Assembly: GCA_015680685.1 (NCBI GenBank)
Contig: MNCI01033540.1
Coordinates: 116,869-143,637 of the forward strand
Reading direction: 5' to 3'
Length of the DNA stretch: 26,769 nt
Source of the DNA: Gnetum montanum
Lineage: Eukaryota > Streptophyta > Gnetopsida > Gnetales > Gnetaceae
Position 1 is the first letter of the stretch; each line of letters begins with the position of its first letter. A program made the position numbers and the translations under genes. The notes beneath the pieces are model-generated. The model saw nothing but the letters and a program-made list of their open reading frames with translations, did no database searches and was not told where the DNA came from. Below, in pieces: positions 20,179 through 26,769 of this stretch.

Positions 20179-22940
20179 TATCTTCACATCCAAATTTTCA
20201 AGCTCAAAATCATGCATGGCCATAATACCATGAAAAACCTGAATTGATCTATGCTTTACAACTGGAGAAAACACATTTACAAAGTTAACACTTGGAACCT
20301 GACTGTAACGTTTTGTAACCAACCTTAACTTATATCTTGCTTCTTTAACTTCTAGTGTGCCTTCTTTCATTTTGAACACCCATTTATAATGAAAAACTTT
20401 CTTACCCTTAGGTAATTTCACCAAGTTTCATGTGTCATTCTTATGAAGTGATTCTATCTACTCTTGCACAAAAATCATTCAACTCCCAAAGTTATCACAA
20501 CTAACTACCTCTAAATAGGTGGAAGGTTTTACACTAGAAACAATACCTTCAACCACATTCAGATCATAAGTTATCAAGTTAGATTTAGCATATCTCTATG
20601 GAGGTTTAATATCTCTTCTAGGTCTATCCTTAGCAATAGAATACTATGGTGGTATGGTGGCAGTGGTGGTGATGATGAAACAGTACTACCCTGCATCTTT
20701 GAGCTAGGAGAGATGTAGACTCTAGTGTAAATTTTGAACCAATCTTAAAATCCACCTATTTGTTTGACTTTTGCTTATTTAAATCACAAGGAGCCCTACA
20801 AGGTAAGTAGTGAAGCATAGCAATTTCATCAAAAATAACATTACTACTAATTATGACTTTACTAATTTTTGGATACAATAGCTTATATCCTTTAACACCA
20901 GAGTTATAACTAAGAAATATTTACTTTCTAAATTTAGGCTCTATCTTTCCATTATCAACATGAACATATGCAAGGCATCCAAATATCTTCAACTCTAAAT
21001 AATTAACAAGAGTACCAAACCATACCTCTTCTAGAGTCTTTTGATTAATAGAAGTTTAGGGAGAGTAATTAACAAGAAAATAAGCTATAGTGGTAGCTTT
21101 GGCCAAAAATGACTTAGGTAAACTAGAGTTGGAGAGCATACAATGTAATTTCTTCATCAAATTACTATTCATTCACTTACCACACCATTTTGCTATAGAG
21201 TACCAGGAACTATTAGGTGCCTCAAAATTCCTTCTATATTGTAGAAAGCATTGAACTCATCAGAACAAAACTCCAAGCCATTATCAGTGCAAAGATGATT
21301 TATCTACTTCTCTTTTTGCTTCTTAATCATAGTCTTATACTACTTGAATGTAGCAAACACATTACTCTTTTTCCTCAAGAAGAGCACCCAAACTATTTTG
21401 AAGAAGTCATCAATGCTACTCAACATATAGCTAGCACCACATTTAGAAAGCACCCTAGATGGTTCCTAGAGATCAGAATGAATATAATCAAGTGTCCCCT
21501 TTATGTTGTAAATGCCTTTGCTGAAACTAACTCTCTTCTACTTCCCAATAATGTAGCACTCACATAACTCTAATTTACTAATGCTCTATTCATCAAGAAG
21601 TCCTCTTCTGCTTAGTTCAACTATTCCATCCTCACTCGTATGCCCAAGGCGCATATGCCATAGTCTAGTAACATCACCATCTAATAAGGAAAACGTAGCA
21701 ATAGTTGCATCACCTATAACTATAGAACCCTATAGAACATATAACTTGGCAAACCTTTTCTATCCTTTCATCATGATAAGAGCACCTTTGCTAACCATCA
21801 AGACTCCACCTTCACTAGTGTACTTGTATCCATTTAAATCAAGAGTACTCAAAGAAATAAGATTACACTTCAAATCTAGGACATGTCTCACATCACTAAG
21901 TGTCTTGTTAACACCATCAAACATTCTAATTCTAACAATTTCAATACCATCTATCTTACAAAAGGCATTATTTCCCATCATTACAACACACTTAGACATT
22001 GTTTCATATGTTGAGAACTAGTCCTAATTAGGATATATATGAAATGTGAAAGTTGAATCAAGAATCCAATCCTCAAAAGGTTTGTAGCAGTGATAAAAAA
22101 TAACTAGGAGTTCCCCATCACTATATGCATCTACAAAAACATTAGCTTCACTGGAATTTTCTTTGTTGTTTTCCCTTCTAATTAGCACTATCTTTCTTAT
22201 TCTTATTCTGTAACTTGTAGCATTTAGATTTGATGTGTCCCTTCTTCTTGTAATAATTACAGGTTTTGTTTCAGTGTTTAGATTTTGATCTACCATTCTC
22301 AACACCACTAAAATTCCTATTTATGTATTCTCCCTCTAACAACAAGGTCATCTATCTAAGTCTCTGATCCAACCACAAGCTATTTCATTTTCTCCTTAGA
22401 GAACAAAGCATCATAAACTTCATCTAGAGTGAGAGAGTCACAACTAAATCGTATAGTATCTCTAAAAGTTGTATTTGAAGAAGGTAGTGAACACAATAGG
22501 ATCAACCCTAAATGTTGTTCATCATACTTAACCTCCATATTCTCTAGATTAGAGAATTTTTTATTAAAAATCGTGACGTGATCTTCAATAGATGTACCTT
22601 TTGTCATATGGTGAGAATACATTAACTACTTTAGGTGCAGCTTGGTAGCTAGGATTTTCATCATACATAACTACTTTTATTTTAATGACAATGCAATGAT
22701 AGTTTTCTTCTTCAAAACATCATATAGAATTTGAGTTGACAAATGAAGATGAATTGGAGTTAGGGCTTTTCGATCCCTATGTTGTTTTTCCTCTAGTGTC
22801 CAAGATGAGGGCATCTTGTCAAACCCCAACAATGCATTGTCTAAATCCATTTGCACAAGCACAACCTACATCTTGACCTACCATTGTGAAAATTTGGTGT
22901 TGTGATCCAAAAGTGGAATATCATATTTCACAATTTCCAT
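20174..22940 (-). pseudogene. Copia gag-pol, 5' part (gag, protease, integrase, RT start)
   Basis: The frame starts at ATG 22,940 (MEIVKYDIPLLDHN), just after the PBS. Gag keeps EDHVTIFNKKFSNLE and GLILLCSLPSS (22,380-22,622). The zinc knuckle at 22,220-22,261 reads CNYYKKKGHIKSKC, with the second Cys changed to Tyr. The protease site reads DSTFTFHI at about 22,036-22,059 in place of a DSG-type site. Integrase has WHMRLGH at 21,640-21,660, a core segment with IHSDL and YMLSSIDDF near 21,400-21,460, and IFGCLAYVHV near 20,950. RT begins with VFHYKWVFKMKEG, YSQVPSVNFVNVFSPVV and ends at DVKIAF, where the nested element enters. Many stops and shifts occur, mostly in integrase. Gag similarity suggests the Tork/TNT1-94 group. 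Confidence 0.92.
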
Positions 22941-22960
22941 TGCCAAGATCAAAGCAATAT

Positions 22961-22972
22961 GCTTTGATACCA
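22961..22972 (-). other. Copia primer-binding site (initiator Met-tRNA)
   Basis: The minus strand reads TGGTATCAAAGC, 11 of 12 matching the plant initiator-Met PBS TGGTATCAGAGC. It lies 3 nt inside the 5' LTR end, so it fixes the element's orientation. Confidence 0.9.
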
Positions 22973-22975
22973 ATT

Positions 22976-23285
22976 TTTAGAAAAATAAAATATTAATAAA
23001 CGTAGTAGGAAAAATAAATTGAGACAAAACACAAAATTTTCATGGAAACCCCAAATCAGGATAGAAAACCATGGATAGAAACAAAGAGCAATTTACTGAT
23101 CAAAGATGAGTACAAAAGGGGAGTGAAAAGGGCCACTAATTAAAAGGAAGAGAAAGTAGCATGGATGCATATGGGCTATTTGATGGTGTGCGAATAGATT
23201 GTTGGACATAACTGTATTGCAACCCTTAAAATTCTAGAGACTACAACACAAAATAGAATTTAGGTCACCAGACCAAACTCTAACA
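22976..23285 (-). repeat. Copia 5' LTR
   Basis: This 310-bp repeat matches 8,282-8,593. On the minus strand it starts TGTTAGAGTTTGG at 23,285. Its terminal CA has decayed (CTAAA against CTACA in the partner). It is followed by the PBS and flanked outside by ATGAG. Confidence 0.93.
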
Positions 23286-23290
23286 ATGAG
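23286..23290. repeat. Target-site duplication, right (ATGAG)
   Basis: This is an exact copy of 8,277-8,281 and marks the outer right edge of the Copia insertion. Confidence 0.9.
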
Positions 23291-25640
23291 CATTGTGAAA
23301 TTTAAGACGATGGGAAATCTGCTACAGTATAACATCTAGTTATTGGCAAAAACAATATTTGGTAGATGATGTTGAGTGCCCACATTTGTTGGTACCAACA
23401 TCTCACATGCTGGTAGCATGGGGTCATGATTAATAAGTTCCAATTACATAATAATTAGAAATTATATAATTATTTATAATGGTAGCATAGATGAAGCAAG
23501 TTAAGCTCAATAGGTTCGTGTAGTGAGTTGTAGCTATAATGGTTAATAAAAAAAAGGACATGATTACAAAGGGGTACTTATCTTAATGCTTATCTCTGAA
23601 TACATTAAAAACCATAGTATTATATTAAAGAAATGGTTACATAGAAAATACAAGTTTATAAGTTGGCTTCTATTGTATGATACTATTATTTTATTTTGAC
23701 TCTTTCAATATTGACCATGGATATGCCTTTAATTACAAATAAATGGGTGGAGCATGAATATTACCAATTCAACACTGTACTAGATGATGCTTTTCTCAAA
23801 ATATAAGGGTAACTACCCATGCATGATAGGCTTTCCTTTGACACACCAGACATTCATTTTTGAAATTGCTAGGAAGACAATGAATGAAATGAAGCAGTTA
23901 AATAAGCAAATAAGTTACACCTTGGAAACTTTCTTTATGTTTTTCTCCTATAATAAAAATTCATAAATAATCTTTATCTTGGCCCTATCATTCAAATGGA
24001 AATGGTGGCATGATCAATTGGGTTTGCATGGTGATAGGCCTAAAGAAAAATGGATGTTGCAAGAGGTCTGCACCTTTCTCTATTTTTATCATTAATGATG
24101 GATGGGATGTTTCCTAGAATGTGTGGTGGTTGCATGCCCTAGAGTAGAGTAGAGATGGTAGAATGGCTGTCCCTTATTGTCCTAGATTTGACCTTTGCAA
24201 ATTTGATTCTGTGTACTCTCTTCTGACTGTGTTTTGCTGGTTTCTTCTTCTTAGTCCTTAACCATCCTAATCCATCATTTTTTCCTTATTCCAGTGGCAT
24301 CAGTAGCCTCATCTCATTATGCCAATGTGAAGATGTGTCACGTTTATTTGCATCATCAATAATTAGGCATACAAATTAATAAATTCCAATGGAAGCATGG
24401 GGAATAAGCATGATTGTGGCATTAAGAAAACTACAATTTTTACATACGCAAAAATTATTGTTTTCTGCCATTCTTTATTTCTAATTGGTTGATTAGCAGA
24501 AGGATTGGTTTGTCATTATTCTATTTCTTAGTATTATGACTGTCCTTGGCTCTTGGCATCAAGAAAGCAATTCATTTTGAAGTTTGTACACTTGGGAAAT
24601 GCTAAGAATGTTGAATTCTTGTGAATGAGAGAATATTTTGGAGTCTTGTCCTTGTGTTTGGCAACACAACTAATAATTGACATCACAAAGAAATAGTTGG
24701 GCATGGTTCGCTACTATTTCTATAATACACAATCCTATAGTTGTTATGTAGTCCAAACTATGTTGGATGATTGGAGTTGTTGTATTCTATACATGATTGG
24801 TGGGTGTTGCCATTTTCTACATGGGTGCTGGCCATTGCAATTTTCTGCATAGGTGGTGCCCTCCATGGTGCTAGCATTATGTTTTCCTACCACTATTGTC
24901 AACTATGAATGGGTCATGGTTGCTCCTACATCTTGGTTGGTGCCTCACATGGGCTATCATTACATGCATGATAGATCTATTTTATTTCCCCATTCCTTAT
25001 CTTTTTTTTATCATTATTCTCTCCCATGGCATTTTGTGCACATGAGTGTCTGGCAGCTATTGATATCAACCTTGCCCATGCTAGACACAGGGCCATGATC
25101 AACAACATCAATCTTCAACAAACAGTTCCTCCTTTTGTTAGAACAATAAAAACTATGCATTTTTCTCACTAAAATTCTTAATTCCTCATGTACAAATTAG
25201 TTCAACTGCAAAAAATTCAATGATTTGCACCCTTGCTTAATAAATTGGTTAAGAATGAAGCATCTCTTTGTGCTCATCCCACATAGAGGAAATAACTTTT
25301 TAATAGAAAATAGCAACCAAAGATTTAGCCATTGCAAATAAAAATAAAAAAAACCAATGTTTCTACAAGCCTTTCAGTTTTCCCATTTCAAACCCTAAAG
25401 TTAAATCGCATAGTTCTATAAGCATGATACTTGAGATTTCACAAGAGAGCCACTTGTGTAGAGGATACAAAGATTAGTCTGCCAAGCTATTACTATCACA
25501 AGCACTCATAAAATCCCTTAACCAATTACAAAATTAAGTGCCTACCAAGGAGACAAAGCCTAGTTTCCATACATCACACAAAGTAGAATAATGCTCACAA
25601 CTAAGCAACATGGATAGTAACTGTTGGCACATTTCAAGCC
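23291..25640. other. No recognisable gene
   Basis: This is AT-rich, non-repetitive sequence with no transposon domain I can identify on either strand. The frames at 23,784-23,966 and 24,853-25,098 (plus) have no domain and no context. A weak ~30-bp repeat with TTGCCATTTTCTACATGG-like units lies at about 24,785-24,870. The stretch could be ancient transposon, intergenic sequence or intron of the candidate gene at the right edge. Confidence 0.5.
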
Positions 25641-26432
25641 ATTACATGGAGCAGGAGTTTCAGTCTATTTAAATAGAAGGAAAGAGAATAAAAATAAAAT
25701 GAAATAGGTGTAAAAATTCGGATGATTTTTACAGTGATAAAACACATATTTTATTTTAAACCTTACATTGGGTAAAGAATGTGATATTTCGGCATATTAC
25801 ATTCAACGAAACTTAGACTGGTTCAGCAGTGGTGGCGGACACAAGATATACATGGATTGACCATACAAACATATCGATGAGAAACATTAACCAAGAATGG
25901 TGTTGGTCCTGCTTTTACAGATTCACATTAAAGCCAATGAATAGAGAAAATTGGATTCTGTGGTAAGAAGAAACAGTGTACTGTACTGAATGCTTTCAGA
26001 GATAGGGGCACATCTTGTGATGTCCAGGCATTGGAAAATCATTTTTGAAGCTAAAAAATGGTACACTTACTCTCAAAAGAAATGCGGTGGTTCGTATCAA
26101 TACAACAACCAAAATAAGTGATGCTTGCTGATAAAATTTTGCCAAGAACCGCCAGGAATAACTTCATATTCTTCTTCGGAATTTTGTCAAATACTTGCCG
26201 CGCAGGGTTTCTTTTTTCTGTTTACACAGTGAGCCTAATTCCTTGGCCAGAGGTTACAGTAAAATGAATGAAACAGGGTGAAAACGCAGGCGGTTACCAT
26301 GCCTGCACCTATGCCTGCGATTCTGGACGGTTATCAGCAAAAACAAAAAATAAAAACACAAATGCTGAGCGCTTCCAAGACATGGAAGGTGTCTGTTTTC
26401 TTTGCCAAAACAAGTGATAATCATGGACGCAC
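25641..26432. other. Gene-flank-like sequence, rising CpG
   Basis: No repeat or transposon signature is seen. CpG content rises from about 26,150. If the minus-strand exon at 26,437-26,591 is real, this would be its first intron plus possible further exons. One frame on the minus strand (26,071-26,211) is open and ends at GAGA/GTAAGT, a consensus donor, but its acceptor is poor. Confidence 0.4.
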
Positions 26433-26591
26433 TCACACCATTGGCGCTTTACGCGCTAGACTTGAATGTCGCCCACATATAGGAGCAGGACACCATCGCT
26501 GAGGGTTTATAGTTCCATGCCATTTCACCACCGATATGGGAGAAATAGCAACTGCTACTGAGCTGTGCGTGGAAGCGGTTCCAACTGCCAT
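26433..26591 (-). CDS. Candidate first exon with chloroplast-transit-like N terminus
   Basis: The minus strand has ATG at 26,591 followed by 52 codons and a stop. The peptide starts MAVGTASTHSSVAVAISP and has no Asp or Glu, ten Ser/Thr, seven Ala and five Lys/Arg. This composition is typical of a chloroplast transit peptide. Just before the stop, at 26,431-26,436, it meets GTGAGT, a full consensus plant splice donor, so the real exon probably ends at 26,437. The DNA is CpG-rich, unlike the rest of the window, as at unmethylated gene starts. An upstream 10-codon frame starts at ATG 26,677. The mature protein cannot be named because the downstream exons are not identified. A chance frame remains possible. 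Confidence 0.4.
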   Translation of the reverse strand: MAVGTASTHSSVAVAISPISVVKWHGTINPQRWCPAPICGRHSSLARKAPMV

Positions 26592-26769
26592 CGTATTCTT
26601 AGGGGTTCAGTGGGCAAGATGAGTTTGGTGGAGCGAAGCACAAGCTACGGAGAAGGGATGCGTACACGAGAAGCCATTGGGCAACTCGGTTAACTGCAAA
26701 CTACGTCTTCCACGATATTAGTCGACGTTCGAAAATTATTTACTTTTGGAACGTATATTTTTTCTCATC

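Larger units (their letters stand above)
8282..23285 (-). mobile_element. Copia LTR retrotransposon carrying a nested element
   Basis: This is one Copia insertion on the minus strand. In order it has 5' LTR (22,976-23,285), PBS, gag, protease, integrase and RT start, then the foreign insertion 9,903-20,173. RT palm, RNase H, polypurine tract and 3' LTR (8,282-8,593) follow. Removing the inner element and one copy of its target duplication leaves about 4.7 kb, a normal Copia length. The gag sequence and the KTKHID-type RNase H end point to the Tork/TNT1-94 group; this lineage call is from memory of family motifs. The LTRs differ at about one position in five by eye and the frame has many stops, so it is old and inactive. 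Confidence 0.93.

Noticed and set aside
21217-22021. Plus-strand frames of 116 and 146 codons
   Set aside because: They lie antisense to Copia protease and integrase, whose motifs are clear on the minus strand.
23320-23345. ACATCTAGTTAT shared with the left Copia 3' LTR near 5,820-5,836, suggesting a 5' LTR of that element
   Set aside because: Only 12 bases match exactly and the flanks do not align. Such matches are expected by chance in AT-rich DNA of this length.
26278-26502. Plus-strand 74-codon frame in the CpG-rich end
   Set aside because: No domain or splice support. The opposite strand has a better initiation context, composition and donor site.
1-26769. CRISPR arrays, rRNA or tRNA genes, bacterial operons
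   Set aside because: None of their signatures is present. The sequence is eukaryotic transposon DNA, and the tandem arrays have no spacer-repeat structure.

Overview
The window looks like intergenic, or possibly intronic, DNA from a seed plant with a large, repeat-rich genome. A gymnosperm is my guess from the deeply decayed yet still stacked LTR retrotransposons, but the sequence does not prove it. Plant origin is supported by an initiator-Met-tRNA primer site, plant-type Copia gag-pol motifs and 5-bp target duplications. No intact protein-coding gene was found. Almost everything from 1 to about 25,600 is AT-rich, poor in CpG and built from broken mobile elements and tandem repeats.

The centre is a two-level nest. 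A Copia element (Tork/TNT1-94-like gag) lies on the minus strand at 8,282-23,285, with LTRs at 22,976-23,285 (5') and 8,282-8,593 (3') and a perfect ATGAG target duplication. Its reverse transcriptase is interrupted by a second minus-strand LTR element at 9,903-20,173, and the Copia frame continues on the far side. The inner element has a gypsy-like PBS, gag and aspartic protease. I find no reverse transcriptase or integrase in it. Instead it carries a long extra coding region that ends in coiled coil. Its two LTRs differ in length (1,725 against 883 bp). A relative of the same LTR lies inverted at about 190-1,030 and shows that the short LTR lost sequence.

Left of the nest is another Copia remnant on the minus strand (about 5,420-8,276) that keeps connection and RNase H domains, a polypurine tract and the start of a 3' LTR. 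It also has an internal 166-bp duplication. Further left are a six-unit ~104-bp tandem array (3,220-3,876), a ~0.5-kb direct duplication (3,978-5,118), two hairpins and a small Copia reverse-transcriptase patch near 1,550-1,680.

Right of the nest (23,291-25,640) I recognise nothing. From about 26,150 to the right edge the sequence becomes CpG-rich, about 30 CpGs in 620 bp by hand count. This is the part most like a real gene border: the minus strand has a 52-codon reading frame that resembles a chloroplast transit peptide and runs into a consensus splice donor.
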